Below are positions 1 to 11,173 of a stretch of DNA of 64,000 nt, in pieces. The notes under the pieces were generated by a model. It saw only the letters and a list, made by a program, of their open reading frames with translations, had not been told where the DNA came from and ran no database searches. Positions within the stretch are counted from its first letter, which is position 1, and each line of letters starts with the position of its first letter. A program made the translations under genes and the position numbers. The stretch comes from Sphagnum compactum (lineage: Eukaryota; Bryophyta; Sphagnopsida; Sphagnales): assembly GCA_965153455.1 (NCBI GenBank), contig OZ234501.1, positions 5,890,001-5,954,000 of the forward strand, in the 5' to 3' direction.

Positions 1-2340
1 GCACCTATGCAAATATATGCAAAAGATGTCATAAACTAGGCAATAGAATGAGAAAACATGGTTATAATGTCCACGAAATAGGGCAGGTGGGAAATTTGAT
101 CTTATACACAAATATGGTGTCAAATATCTGAGCATTATGTTTCAACTACCATATTGGAAGGTAATTTTTAAATTTTGATATGATATTCAATGCACATTTT
201 TTAGTTTATTCATTTGGGTTTAAGGTTTTCATGTGTAAATTGGATTCATGTAAATTTTATAATAATTAGGTTTGTAAATTTGGCAATTTGTACTTTTGTG
301 ATTAGAACGCTAGTAATTGCATGAAGCAATTAAAAAGTGACTACCTTCTTATTATGGACACGAATTGTTGATCTAAAATACATTGGATGTCATGCATTGT
401 GAGAAGAATCTTTGTGAAAATGTTTTAAAAACTATATTTGGCATCAAAGATACATTAGCAGTCAAAAAAAACTTCAAGGAATGCAACATATGCCCACATT
501 TGTGGATGCAAGATGTTATAGGTGGGATCATCAAACCTCTTGCATCATATGTCTTGTTAAATGAGGGAAGAAACATATTTTTACATATCATTCTAAATTT
601 GAAAACACCATCACATTATGTATCTTCATTAAGGAAAAGAGTTTACAAAGATGGGGATTTGAAAGGCATGAAATCACATGACTTCCATGTCATGATGCAA
701 GACATTTTGCCTTTATGCCTATATCATCTTATGGCAAAAGGTTGTAGGACGGCAATTATGTGCTTGTCACATGTCTTTAAAAAGCTTTGTGCCAAAATTG
801 TGGACCCAAAGGCAATGGGGATCTTAAGAATGATGTGGCTATCTTTTTGGTCTTATTGGAAAAAGAACCCCCACCTTCATTTTTTGATATAATGATGCAT
901 TTACTGGTCCATTTGGTGGAAGAGTTGGAATCAATGTTTTTTTTCAAATTCCTCAAGTAGGCGCACTGGCTAGGATCCTTAACATTAATTAGTAATAAAT
1001 GGCGACTATCCTAGTGGACTAGTAGAATGTTTTTGGAATCCTACCTAGTTCTGGTGACCTACAGGAACACATTGTCTAAATTTAACGACTTTTTAATTTT
1101 TTTGTCAATATATGGTGAATTGTTTTTTAAAATCTTTAAAATTCCTTTGTTGGATTTGCTAACCCTTTTTTTTTGTCACCAAGTTGTGAAAATTCACCCC
1201 AAAAAAACATTGGTTGGAATTGTGTGGTCGAATCCACACACGATGGATATACCCTATCGAGTGGTACCTCAAAACCTTTAAGGGTTTTGTGCAAAATAAA
1301 GTGAAACTTGAAGGTAATATGGCAGAAGGCTATGCATTAAAAGAGGCATTGGGTTTTTGTACAAAATATTTACAAGATTTCACTGCCACAACACAATAAT
1401 TTAGGATGAAAAAGAGGATTCATGCATGAATGATGAAATGTTAGAAGGGAATGGGTGTGCATGGATAATGATTGGAGATTTTCAGGACATGGTTCATTCC
1501 TTTGTGTTACAAAATGTGGAGTAATGGCAACATGGTGCTTGTAATTAACCTAAACCTTAAATCCAATCTCATAGTTCAACTACTGATTTTGTACATTATT
1601 ACCACCAATTGATTTTCTCACATTTGGTTTACTAATTAATATGCCATTGGTTTCAAATTGCCAAGTACAATTAAAAATGTGTAATAAATGTATGCAGGAT
1701 GTATGCTAAAGAGGTACAATTTTCAAACCAAGAAAAAAAAAAATTCTTATCAACCATTGGTCAGCGATCTTGAACAAAGGTTGTGTTTCTAGATCATCTT
1801 GTAGAAGTGCATCCATTCCCCATTTGGGTATGAAATACCATTGTTGTAACTATTAAATAGGGGACATTTCAATTGAAAAAGATGTGGTGCACATGTTAAT
1901 GAAACTTACATTAGAAGCAAGGTCCTATCAAGGAATGTATGCTTTTGTAATCACTTCAAAGTTGCAAACATTGAAAAACACTTGAGAACAAATGATAGTG
2001 GTGTGGTAGCAATTTTTGAACAGGAATGCATATTAGGACCAAATGATGAAAATCCAATTCTTACAAAATTGGAGTACATAGTTTGGGTTGAAGAAATTTT
2101 GGAGCTCAATTATGGGGTATTGAAAATGGTTGTGTTGTTTTGTAATTGGGTGAAAGCTAACTACAATGGGAGTTATGCAATAATCAAGTGAAATGAGTAT
2201 GGGTTTACACTTGTAAATTTCACTTCTCTAATTCCCATTTTAGATCAATCATTCGCTTTCCCACTACATGTAGATCAAGTATTTTTTCTTGTGACCTTAA
2301 GGAAAGAAGATGGCAATTAGTTCTGTGAAAAGAACCTTGA
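1..2340 (+). pseudogene. CACTA (En/Spm) transposase TNP2-like remnant, 3' part
   Basis: This is the decayed transposase of a CACTA DNA transposon whose start lies before the window. An in-frame stretch at about 88-163 ends SIMFQLPYWK, next to a possible GTAATT splice donor. The reading resumes near 370 with LDVMHCEKNLCENV, the typical TNP2 junction. The 383-892 frame continues through GMKSHDFHVMMQDILPL (DUF4218). A frameshift near 865 moves the reading to PPSFFDIMMHLLVHLVEEL. About 285 bases of unrelated sequence (about 925-1,210) separate this from the next DUF4218 part, RIHTRWIYPIEWYLKTFKG, at 1,225-1,399. A DUF4216-like tail (ENPILTKLEYIVWVEEI, then EYGFTLVNFTSLIP) lies at 1,982-2,320. Stops, frameshifts and the insertion show that it is dead. 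The family call rests on recognised motif order. Confidence 0.85.
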
Positions 2341-2576
2341 GGAAGACAAGTGATTAACAATGTTCAAATTAAATTACAAACTTTGATATGTTTACATAAT
2401 TATAGAATGTAGATCAATATGTAGGTCTACAAGCTCCTAGCCACATTGATGAATCAATTTAACATCCAACAATTGTAGGATGTTCTACTATAATTGTTAC
2501 ATCTATGGTTGTTGTTGATGTTGTTGATGGGGAGGATTCAGATGATGGAATGGTACGTAGTGGGGATTTGATATTC

Positions 2577-2593
2577 GCGGCGCGAAGCGCCGC
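2577..2593. repeat. GC-rich perfect hairpin in the CACTA element
   Basis: GCGGCGC and GCGCCGC flank the three-base loop GAA. This is an abrupt GC-only island in AT-rich DNA, just downstream of the DUF4216 remnant. It could be a structural or protein-binding element of the transposon's subterminal region. Its function is not known from the sequence. Confidence 0.75.
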
Positions 2594-2978
2594 CTCCTAT
2601 GCATTTATGTTCATGTTACTCAAATTGTCTAAGGCATAATTGTAGGTGATTTCAAATTGTGGGCAAATCATATGGTTTTCCTTCATGATCAAAAATGTAA
2701 TTTGTATGTGGCGGGTTTAGGTCTCAACTTTGATTTACATGCAATAAGTTGATCGAAACAAATGCTTAAAGCTGCATGATTATTTTCCAATTGATGGTTT
2801 CAAAACCAATTATATATATCATATATATTGGATGCATGGAAAATAATTTCCATGATAAAATAAAATAACATGTATAAACAATAAACCGTGAACTAAGATT
2901 TTAATCACATAACTTAATCATGTTTAGCCACATCAAATGTGTATTATTAATACTAATGTCTTAAATTAATCATATGCA

Positions 2979-3160
2979 ACATGTTGATATCCACATTAAT
3001 AGTATCATTCACAATTTTTAGTCATGGGGCGCGACATGTCAACATCCATGTCAGTAATGTCACTCATGGTTTTTAGTCATTGGTGACATGTTGACATCTA
3101 CATTAGTAATGTCAATCATGTTTTTCAATCATTGGTGACATGTTGACCTCCACATCAAAA
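2979..3160 (+). repeat. Subterminal tandem repeats of the CACTA element, ~52-bp period
   Basis: Four degenerate units start near 2,979, 3,034, 3,085 and 3,137. Each begins with a form of GACATGTTGACATCCACAT and carries a CATGGTTTTTAGTCATTGGT-like segment. Their place 250-430 bp inside the 3' end fits CACTA subterminal repeats. Confidence 0.75.
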
Positions 3161-3500
3161 AATTGGATGACTGATTTAAATCAAATTAGTAGACCTACTA
3201 GTCCAAATAAGCAAGCAATTTCCACATGTAATTAGGATTGTCTAATATGGCTAAAATGCTAGTTGAACTCTGCCATGTTAGACATATCTACTTTATAATT
3301 TAATGAAAACAAACATAACCAATTGTTCTAGATTAAGTATGGTTCATTGCGTAGTCATTATAATCGATTTTCTAGGGGCATAAAAACCGTGCTTTTGTAG
3401 TAGTGATTGCTTGCAATTCTTATGAAGCATCACCAAAGATGAAACAAAAGGGTTTCCATTCATGCATGTTTGATAAATGTTTTGACCGTTGGGGAGTTTA

Positions 3501-3760
3501 TTACTCTTCTAAATATTCACATTTTTTCAATTTGTTATGATTTAAAGCACCAACATTTTGGTGCAATGTGCACAAATGAAATTTCATATCATTGATTCCA
3601 AATGTGACATCCATGGAAATAACCCCATTTTGGCCGCACAATAACATGGATTGCAATTGCATAGGCATTTGTATCCCTATGGTGAAGGGTATTTGAATGC
3701 CTCTAGTTACATTCATATCTTGGAAATAAAACACATACTTGGGGTGATTACATGTCCAAG
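3501..3760 (-). pseudogene. MULE-type transposase fragment
   Basis: On the minus strand the frame starting near 3,745 reads KYVFYFQDMNVTRGIQI, then MPMQLQSMLLCGQNGVISMD, then VTFGINDMKFHLCTL. This resembles the part of plant Mutator-like (MULE) transposases around the first catalytic aspartate (the family pattern is MDATFGTN-x-x-x-x-L). Here the aspartate is kept in ISMDVTFG. The frame then degenerates, and no SWIM zinc-finger tail or terminal repeats could be recognised. The fragment lies just outside the CACTA right end. The family call is from motif memory, and a related SWIM-domain transposase is an alternative. Confidence 0.5.
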
Positions 3761-4529
3761 TTCAATATAAATGGCTAGGATTTTGTGCATCAATTTCCTT
3801 TCTTCTTCAAATATGCAATGTTTTTGTTGCCTAATAAAATCGTCCCTTGACATGTTTTCTTTTGAATTGACCGTAAGTGCCCATCAAATCACTTTGTGTT
3901 TAACATATATTTGTTCAAGATTGTGTACCATGAGTTCAATTTAGTCCATATATGGTCCTTAAGAGATTTTGCCATTCACAAAACATAAAAAGACATACAA
4001 GTGGTGGATTCAAGGCCATTTGCCATGTGCAACTCCCCATTGGGTTTAGGTATGTGATGGATGGTAATCCACTATGGCCAAGTGTACACATCTTTTAATT
4101 GAAAACTATGTTTGATAAGTCTACCATAGGAACGTGGATATGGGCCTATACCAACATTCATACTTAAACCACATGCAATCAATTGAGGAACCTAGGTTTG
4201 TGTGACATACATAGTAATAATGGGGGATGTTGCAAGTTGGAGAAAGGTGATAGTGAGGGGTTTTGAATCTGAATATATTGGGACAATGGAGTTCAAACCA
4301 TGTTTTAAACATAATAAGAAGTGACCCACAATGAAAGATGCACCTTTTTTTTTAATACCTTAAAAATTAACATGTCTTCCAATTATTAATTAATTGATAT
4401 GAATTGGAAGTGCAATACCATGCTTTCCATATAAGAACAAAAATAATTATGATTAAAACCTGATGTGATAAAAGTTAGTTTTTTGTTCAAGATGGAAGAT
4501 AGACAAGGCAAAACTTGCAATACCATCCT

Positions 4530-4890
4530 TAATCCCTTCCCAAGTTTTGCATATTGTCATTTTGATGACAAACAACTTATAATACCTTCACATTCCTTCA
4601 AATCTTACTCTTCCATACTAGCACACATCATGTAAGCCCTACAAGTGTTAAACAAATAAACCTAATATAAAAACCAATAAATCATATACAAATGCTAAAA
4701 GACCTTAAATTTTAAATATGAACAAATATCTTCATATCCCTTCCTTATTTGTGTATGTTGTCATTTTGATCACAAACAATTTAGAATACCTTACATGTTT
4801 GTAAACCTTCACCTTCCATATTAGTAATGCATGATGTAAACACTACAAGTATTAAATGTTTAACTACAATCTAAAAACCAAACAATTATA
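4530..4890. repeat. Two diverged tandem copies, ~202-bp period
   Basis: The segment from about 4,535 (ATCCCTTCCC, then ATTGTCATTTTGATGACAAA, AACCTTCACATTCC and CATGATGTAAGC-like blocks) recurs from about 4,737 in the same order. The surrounding 4,320-5,090 is AT-rich and holds no recognisable gene. Confidence 0.7.
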
Positions 4891-5149
4891 TATGAATGAA
4901 AACAAAATCCAATTGTGGACCAAAAAATTACACCAAATAAAATTTAGACTTGGAAAAGTGGAATGGGTTATATCACTCTTATTTATAAGATTGAATTATT
5001 ATATTTGTCTACCAAAGCTTTCTATAATACTTGCAATTTGTTTCCTATCGACATTGCAAAAGTAGGCTTAATTGGCTTTTAGACCAGATTGGGGTGGCTA
5101 TTAGGTAGTTAGATGGGACCATTTACATAATGTTAGTGGGTAGTAGGTA

Positions 5150-7215
5150 GCTAGAAAGGGGGGGGGGGAGATAATACCTATTAAATCTTCTTGCAATACC
5201 CTCAAATGTTGGTTACTATTGATGTCATAGTGTGTGGTAGATAGGTGGGTGCAGGTGGGTACTACAAAATGTGGGTGCAATTCACTAGTCCTTGTTTACT
5301 ACTTGACTAGTGAATTCACTCAAAATCTAATGAAATCACTTGGCGTGCAATGACACCTTTTTTTGTAGTGGGGGGTCAAGATAGCACCTACTTAATACTC
5401 TTGCAATACCTTCATTAGTTAACATTGTCATCACATGGTTGGTCAATAGCATTAGAAGTAAAAATATTTTACAAATGACACATGCAACTAAAATCTCTTG
5501 TAGTTGCATAAGACCAATCTAGTCAACATGTAATTGCATGTGACATGGTGTATTAGATAAATACAAACGATATGGTTATATAGTTTCATCCATTCATGCT
5601 TGTGTCAAGAAGTTGTAGATGCAACTACATGCAATTATAATGGTAACATATTCTTATGATTTAGGCAAATTATTTGGGGACAAATGGTGATTTTTTTGTA
5701 GTTCAATATTCAATATTATTAATTAATGACATTGTTTTGGATCACATTGATATTATTAATGATAGGATGTTGACACATGGTGCACAATCTTGGAATCTAT
5801 TAACGTTCATTGCTACTATCCCGTTGTACATGTGTCATTCTAGTGGTGATTAGGGTTAGGGTTCATTTTGTGTATCCTTCATCAAAATGTTAAAATGATA
5901 TGTACCATGTGACAACCAAACATTTGTGTTGGAATTGCATATACAACTATTATGGTGATAGTTGCACCTAACCATATATTGATTTGTTTTCAATTTGATA
6001 CATGTACAATCAAGATTTAATTTTTGGTGTCCAATATAATTGTGGATGCAACTAGTGGATTAGGGTTAAGGTTTACCAACATAATTATGGATGAAACTAA
6101 TGGGTTTAGAGGATGTGCTTCCACATGTTATGCATGGATTTGTATTGGTATTAGTTATATGGTTACTTGGTTTTGACATTAGAATTACATGTGTAACTAC
6201 ATAGGGTACATCTACATTGGAACATTATGGCCAAGTTCCTAGGTCTATTTAAACACACCTAATCTTTTTTTGGTCTATACCCCACATTTTAAATGCACCA
6301 ATGCAATTGAAAAATGAAGCAATCTACAAAACAAAATATCCCTCTATAATAAATAAAATTACTTATAGGTAGGTAGGCAAACAAGGGTGAGGGTGTTAAT
6401 AATTTAACACTTACTTGATGATCTTGTAATACCCACATCAATCAATGTCAACATCAATAGCCCCTCCCCTAAACCAATGGGTATGTTGGGGGAAGGGGCT
6501 ATCAAAAATATAAAACGTATTTGACGATCTTGTAATATTGCATTGGTTGATGTTGACATCACGTATTTAGTGGTAGGTAGGGGGTGTTAAGAATGTAGCA
6601 CATACTTGATGTTCTTGCAATATTTTTATTGGTTGACATTGACATCATGTAGTTGGTGAGTAGGTAGGTAGATAGGTCATGGGGAGGTCATTTTCATTTT
6701 ATTTCAAATAACGTGCAAAAAAGAAAAATGTGCAACTTATTGAAAAGAACAATAATTTATAATAATATTCATTATTCTAAGTGTTTCTTAAAATATACAA
6801 AGAGTGACCTCTACATGATGTAGGTTAAGGGGTGTGAAGAATATAACACGCACTTGATGATCTTGCAATACCTTTGGTTGATGTTCACATCACGTGTTTA
6901 GTGAGTACGAGGGGAGGGGGGTCAAAAATGTAATACCTATTTTATGTTTTTGTAATATTCTCATTGGTTGACATTGACATCACATAGTTGATGCATGGGT
7001 AGGTAGGTAGGTAGGAGGAGGATGTTAAGAATATAACACTTGCTTGATGATCTTGCAATAACCTCATTAGTAGACATTGACATCATGTGTGTTGGGGTGG
7101 GGGGGGGGAAGGGGGTGGTGTCAAGAATATAACACCTACCTAATGCTCTTGCAATATCCTCATTGGTTGAGGTTAATTATCACATAGTTATTGGGTAGGT
7201 AAGTAGGTGCCAATA
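5150..7215. repeat. Degenerate tandem array, ~105-bp unit
   Basis: At least nine copies of a unit can be read. Each contains a G-run, then TCAAGAATATAACACCTACT, then GATGATCTTGCAATACC, then TCATTGGTTGACATTGACATC, then a GTAGGTAGG-rich tail. Copies begin near 5,166, 5,373, 6,387, 6,490, 6,588, 6,830, 6,915, 7,021 and 7,119. The spacing is about 95-110 bp where contiguous. Between 5,450 and 6,330 the array is broken by unrelated AT-rich DNA. No coding capacity was seen. Confidence 0.85.
5261..5370. mobile_element. Short foldback/MITE-like element inside the tandem array
   Basis: The left end ACTACAAAATGTGGGTGCAA pairs imperfectly with the reverse complement of the right end, TTGCGTGCC-like DNA running into TTTTTTGTAGTG. 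Inside, TTCACTAGT (5,281-5,289) and ACTAGTGAA (5,306-5,314) also face each other. The ends resemble CACTACAAAA termini, so a tiny CACTA derivative is possible. It interrupts the 105-bp array. Confidence 0.55.
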
Positions 7216-7752
7216 AAATGTTTTTGGTAGGTAGGCAAGGAGGTGGGCAGGGGTGAGGGATAGTTTAATAATAAATGAGAGAAAAAATGCGTCTTTTAGG
7301 TATGTATGTGAGTGTGAGGAGGTAGTAAAACTCTTTGTGTAGGTAAGTGAGCAACAATATGTACGTCAAGATGGCGTGGCCGTTAGTTGCAGGTAGTGGC
7401 AAGATGGACATAAGGTAGATGTGTGTGGTCAAAGTTGAAAGAAAAAAAAAATCAAAACAAAAAAAGTCACAAGGAAACATAATGGCTGAAAAAAAATAAA
7501 AAATAAAAACTAATAAAAATGATTGGTGCATTGGTGGTTGCTGATTCAGTAGGCCCATCCATCCAAATGACTATTTTATTTGCCTAGCTAAGAACAGCCA
7601 GTGGAACTACTCTGAATTTGGTGAGCTTTTGAAGAAATTTATCCCTTGAATCCATGGAAGGGAAAGAGATTATTGATGTAAAGCTGCCCACCTTTTTTCC
7701 AAGGAAACAAAAAGGACAAGGGAAGGAAGGACAAAAGCTAAAAAGAAAAAAA
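7216..7752. other. No gene recognised
   Basis: The DNA is purine-rich on the plus strand, with A-runs at 7,440-7,450 and 7,490-7,505 and a GGAAGGA-rich tract near 7,700-7,755. Short open frames here have no recognisable protein features. Confidence 0.5.
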
Positions 7753-7890
7753 GGGAGGAGCCAAGGAGCCAAGGTTGAACAAGACCGTCTTTTGGTTGTT
7801 AAGACGGTTCAACCTTGGCTCCTTGGCTCCTCCCAAGGTTGAACAAGGGAGGAGCCAAGGAGCCAAGGTTGAACCATCTTAACAACCAAT
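7753..7890. repeat. Triplicated 28-bp unit in direct-inverted-direct order
   Basis: A 28-bp unit starting GGGAGGAGCCAAGGAGCC lies at 7,753-7,780, inverted at 7,807-7,834, and again direct at 7,847-7,874. The last two form arms of about 43 bp (7,792-7,834 and 7,847-7,889) with one mismatch, counting the adjacent TTGGTTGTTAAGACGG segment. The middle copy can therefore pair with either neighbour. Confidence 0.9.
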
Positions 7891-7930
7891 GCATACGTTG
7901 AGAACATAATGACTCATATACCTATTTATA

Positions 7931-8141
7931 ATGGTGCATTCACACTTGGTGTGAGGGACTATAGCGTGGAGTCCCCTAACATCATGCTACCCATTTAGGA
8001 CTTGGTTATCATGAAATTTTTATGTTAAGCTATTAACATAACGTAACATTAAGCTATCACCCATTTAACATTAGGTGCCTCCTAGGATGCCACTTAGATT
8101 TTCATTTAACACTGACTTAACATCAAGTGTGAATGCACCAT
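7931..8141. mobile_element. MITE with GGTGCATTCACACTTG terminal inverted repeats
   Basis: ATGGTGCATTCACACTTG at 7,931-7,948 is matched by its reverse complement at 8,124-8,141, giving an 18-bp perfect TIR around about 175 bp with no coding capacity. Half of the element recurs at 57,201-57,319 (TTAACATTAAGCTATCACC, then CAAGTGTGAATGCACCA), which confirms that this is a dispersed family. The flanking bases are AT-rich and do not give an unambiguous target duplication. Confidence 0.85.
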
Positions 8142-9155
8142 ATTTAAGTAAGCTACTAGTAGGTCAGAGGTGAGGATGGGTGGGGAGAGAGGGAAGGAGG
8201 AAGGGGTGAACAAAGTAGGATCTGCTGGATACTTAACTGAAAAGTAAAACCATAGAAACTCTTGTAACAACGCCAGATGGTGTCAATATAGTTAGGCCAT
8301 CACATGGAAGGCTTTTGTGTGTGAGGTGAAAGTGAAGATGTACATGGCCTGCGTCATGCCTTACACGCCTCTCTAGGAAGGAATGCATTCTTTGCTTGAC
8401 TTGGAGTGGGCTTTGCCGTCTTTTTTTATGCGAAATCCTGGCCACGTTCCCTCATCACTGCTAACCCTATTCTAAAAAGCAGCCCTATGTGGCAGCTGGC
8501 TCTAATTTTTGTTTTTTCAAATTTTAAGGTAGCCAAAGTGACAATTTATGCATAGGAGTATTTTAGCCAAATTTTGGCTATATTTGAATTTTTTAAAAAA
8601 GAAAAAGAAAACATGTTTCTATACTATCCATGACGTTCAGCCTTGCAATGCAAAAGTTCTTGAATATTGAATGATTTCTTCACTGAAAATCAAATTACAT
8701 AGTAGCTGAAAATTTTGGAGGAATTGGAATGTGCCTTTGGTGTTGTTGAAAGGATTTTGATGATTTATTTGGTAAGATTTTGAATCCGAATGTGGGAGAT
8801 ATCGAATTTTAAGTGATTTCTGCTGCTGAAAACTCAAATAAATTCCAAAAAACCAGGTTTTGGAAGGAAAATTCAGTTGAGGACGTGGTAACACTTGGGC
8901 CAACAGCACAGGCCACACTAGTTATGATTTTAAAACCCCTGAAAACTGCTTTTTTTCGCAGTTTTATTTATTTATATTTCGCCAAATCGAACAGTGAACC
9001 ATGCCTAAGAAATAAAGTGGTTTCATGTTGCCTCTAAATCCAATGTAACTGGAATTTTTTTGTCGGATGTGGATGACATCTTATGCTGGCATCAGAGTGA
9101 GAATGTCACCTTATGAAAAGTTCAGCCCACGAGAAGGCATTCTGGAAATAAGGGG
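8142..9155. other. No gene recognised
   Basis: About 1 kb of intergenic DNA. It includes an AGCCAAATTTTGGCT-like motif near 8,561-8,579 that resembles part of the repeat seen at 45,625 and 58,228. No coding signature was found. Confidence 0.5.
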
Positions 9156-9632
9156 CCTCCTGCAGTGCATGACACCTAAAGGCGACCTGTAAAAAAGTTT
9201 GGCGGCCAAATTTGGGCCAAAAATTTCAGCATAAATCCGAGGAGTTTTTTGAATTTGGGTTAGGGTTATGGAGTGGCGCGGCCTCTGCTCCTTCTGGCGG
9301 GCCCGTCCATAGGCATGCACAAGCCCATATTACTTCGTCTTCACCCACATCCAATTCGCAGACAGTATGGGCCGCCCGAACCCTTAAGCTCCCTATAAAT
9401 CCTTGTGGCCAAATATGGGCCGCCCCAGCCAAATTTGGATGAAAGTCATCAATTTTGACCGGCAATATCTCTGCCAAAAAAAACGATTTTGACAAACGGG
9501 TTGCGTAACTTTGTTCAGCATGTGAAGTACTGCATAAATACGCCGAGTTTTTGGGGTTACACGTTGTGTGGGAAGAATATTTAAGCTCGACATTTGGGGT
9601 CGCCTTTAGGTGTCATGCACTGTAGGATGAGG
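9156..9632. mobile_element. 477-bp GC-richer TIR element
   Basis: GTGCATGACACCTAAAGGCG at the left (TIR about 9,156-9,186) is matched by GTCGCCTTTAGGTGTCATGC at the right (about 9,599-9,632). The inverted repeat is about 30 bp with a short indel near the outer end. The interior is GC-richer than its surroundings and contains AAATTTGGGCC and ATGGGCCGCCC motifs. No transposase is present, so it is non-autonomous. Confidence 0.85.
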
Positions 9633-9841
9633 CAAAAGCTCTGTATGACCCCAAGTTTCAGGAGTGTCCACCATATGTGGGCCTTACCCATCAAAAAGCA
9701 AGAGGCTAACAACACTACATATGTAGATCACAAGGTGGTACAAGGAGGAGGCATAAGGCACACCCTCCTTTTGAGAAGGCATTATTCACACATGTAAGTT
9801 GCCCTCCAAATACACTATGAAATTTGGATATTTGCCAGTCC

Positions 9842-10092
9842 ATTTTGCCCAGAGCATATTGTTTGGCCTTGGGTGAACCAGCACCCTTGGTTGGTACCAT
9901 GGTAAAAATTCCAAAATTCATTTAAATGATTTCTAAATATTACAAATATCCCATGCTTGGATTAAATCTCTGAGTTCAAATCTAACATTTCATTTTTTGG
10001 GCTTAATATGGCCACAAAGAGGCCTCACTCAAAAAGGTCAAGGTACGAACAAGTGGGTGCTGGTTCACCCTGGCCATTTGTTTGGAGGCAAA
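9842..10092. mobile_element. Foldback element with GGGTGAACCAGCACCC arms
   Basis: GGGTGAACCAGCACCC (9,871-9,886) faces GGGTGCTGGTTCACCC (10,055-10,070). Weaker pairing extends inward (TTGGTACC with GGTACGAA) and outward (TTTTGCC with GGCAAAA). The length and lack of coding capacity fit a MITE. Confidence 0.75.
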
Positions 10093-10914
10093 ATTTGATC
10101 ATATCATCTCAAACATCTGTTTGACATACCAGAGTACCTTGGCAATTTCAACACTAATTAATTTATCTATAGAAATGTTGAAATTTTCAAAATTTGATTT
10201 TTTCAAAAGAACAAAATTTTGTGAAGGAAAATAGAGAATCTATAGGAATTTTATTATTTCGACATGGAAAATGTGATGAATCTTCTGTTTTGTTGAGTAA
10301 ACACCGACAATTTTTTATTTATTTGATAGGATGTCCATTTTTGGCTCAATGCACATTATCCTGGTTGGCAGTACAAAGTGCATTGAGTACTACTTGCCTT
10401 GCAAGGGGTACATGGGAAAAAGGTGCAAGTTTAGTAGCCATTGAAATCATACCCCACATGGTCAGATATGAATAAAATAAAAGATATGTTTGAAAGGCCA
10501 AAATGCTTGGTTGTTGCCAATGGCCATAAATGCCACTAGCATGTTTCACAAGATCACTAGAATGAAAGCCCCCACAACTAAAATAGGTGAAGAGTTAAAA
10601 TGGGGAGGGTTTGAAAAAATTGAAAAAAAAAATTACCCCAGGTTTCAAAGTGCCAGTTCTCAGACAGTTCATATGTGTCAGTTCTCAAAGGTGGTTCTCA
10701 CACAACAATTATCAAAAGTTCTGTTATTTCAAAAAATGATTTTTTAATTTTGAAAGTTATAAAAAAACGTTTTTTCAACATATACCATGAAAATAAAATA
10801 AATTTTGCCACCATTTTATATGTTCACAAGTTCATCTCGTTTAAAAGAACTTTCAAACTTTTCAAACTTCTAAAAATCTAAATCCTTTTCAATCAGCTCC
10901 ACCAAATTGGAAGG
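10093..10914. other. No clear gene; possible hAT scrap at the right edge
   Basis: The DNA is AT-rich. A 10-bp stem CTCAATGCAC/GTGCATTGAG lies at 10,345-10,388. At about 10,870-10,909 the minus strand reads NLVELIEKDLDF. This is what would follow QAL in the hAT transposase that ends at the other side of the large LTR element (about 27,570), so it may be the severed continuation. Only about 11 residues support this. Confidence 0.4.
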
Positions 10915-11153
10915 TGATTTATTATCAATTCTAAAATCATTTGGTCAATTTTTTCTCACAAAAATCAATCTCTCTAAATTGTTTAATTGTAAATCTACTA
11001 AAACTAGATTTAGTACCGGTTGAGATTGTGTTATATTTAGGTCCAATTTTTTGGGGATTGGGCTAATTGTTAACTCCATTTTTTCTGATTTTACCTTTTC
11101 CTCCCTTATTTTATTCTTTTTAGAACCCGACAGTTCACCAAATGCCTTTAACA
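10915..11153 (+). repeat. Left LTR of the Tat-like element (internally deleted)
   Basis: It begins near TGATTTATTATC and ends ...TTTAACA at 11,153. Compared with the right LTR (547 bp) it lacks about 275 bp corresponding to about 27,217-27,500. That region holds the TATTTAAG promoter-like motif and the probable transcript start. The start coordinate is uncertain by some tens of bases. Confidence 0.7.
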
Positions 11154-11155
11154 TT

Positions 11156-11173
11156 TGGCGACCATACTACGGA
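11156..11173 (+). promoter_or_regulatory. Primer-binding site of the Tat-like element
   Basis: TGGCGACCATACTACGGA starts two bases after the left LTR. The TGGCGAC start is typical of the arginine-tRNA-type primer sites of Tat/Ogre elements. The remaining bases have drifted. Confidence 0.6.

Larger units (their letters stand above)
1..3405 (+). mobile_element. CACTA transposon, right end present, left end outside window
   Basis: The TNP2-like coding remnant is followed by about 1 kb of non-coding DNA that ends at 3,405 in TTTTGTAGTAGTG. This is the reverse complement of the CACTACTACAAAA terminus typical of CACTA elements. The terminal inverted repeat probably runs inward over at least 3,371-3,405. 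The 3-bp target duplication characteristic of the superfamily would begin at 3,406 (ATT), but the left end is not in the window to confirm it. Subterminal repeats at 2,979-3,160 fit the usual CACTA layout, where transposase-binding repeats sit just inside the ends. Confidence 0.8.

Noticed and set aside
5150-7215. CRISPR-like array
   Set aside because: Units are degenerate, longer than CRISPR repeats and lack unique spacers; the DNA is plant nuclear.
7265-7558. 97-codon minus-strand frame rich in Phe/Leu
   Set aside because: Arises from A-rich plus-strand tracts; no motif or conservation evidence.
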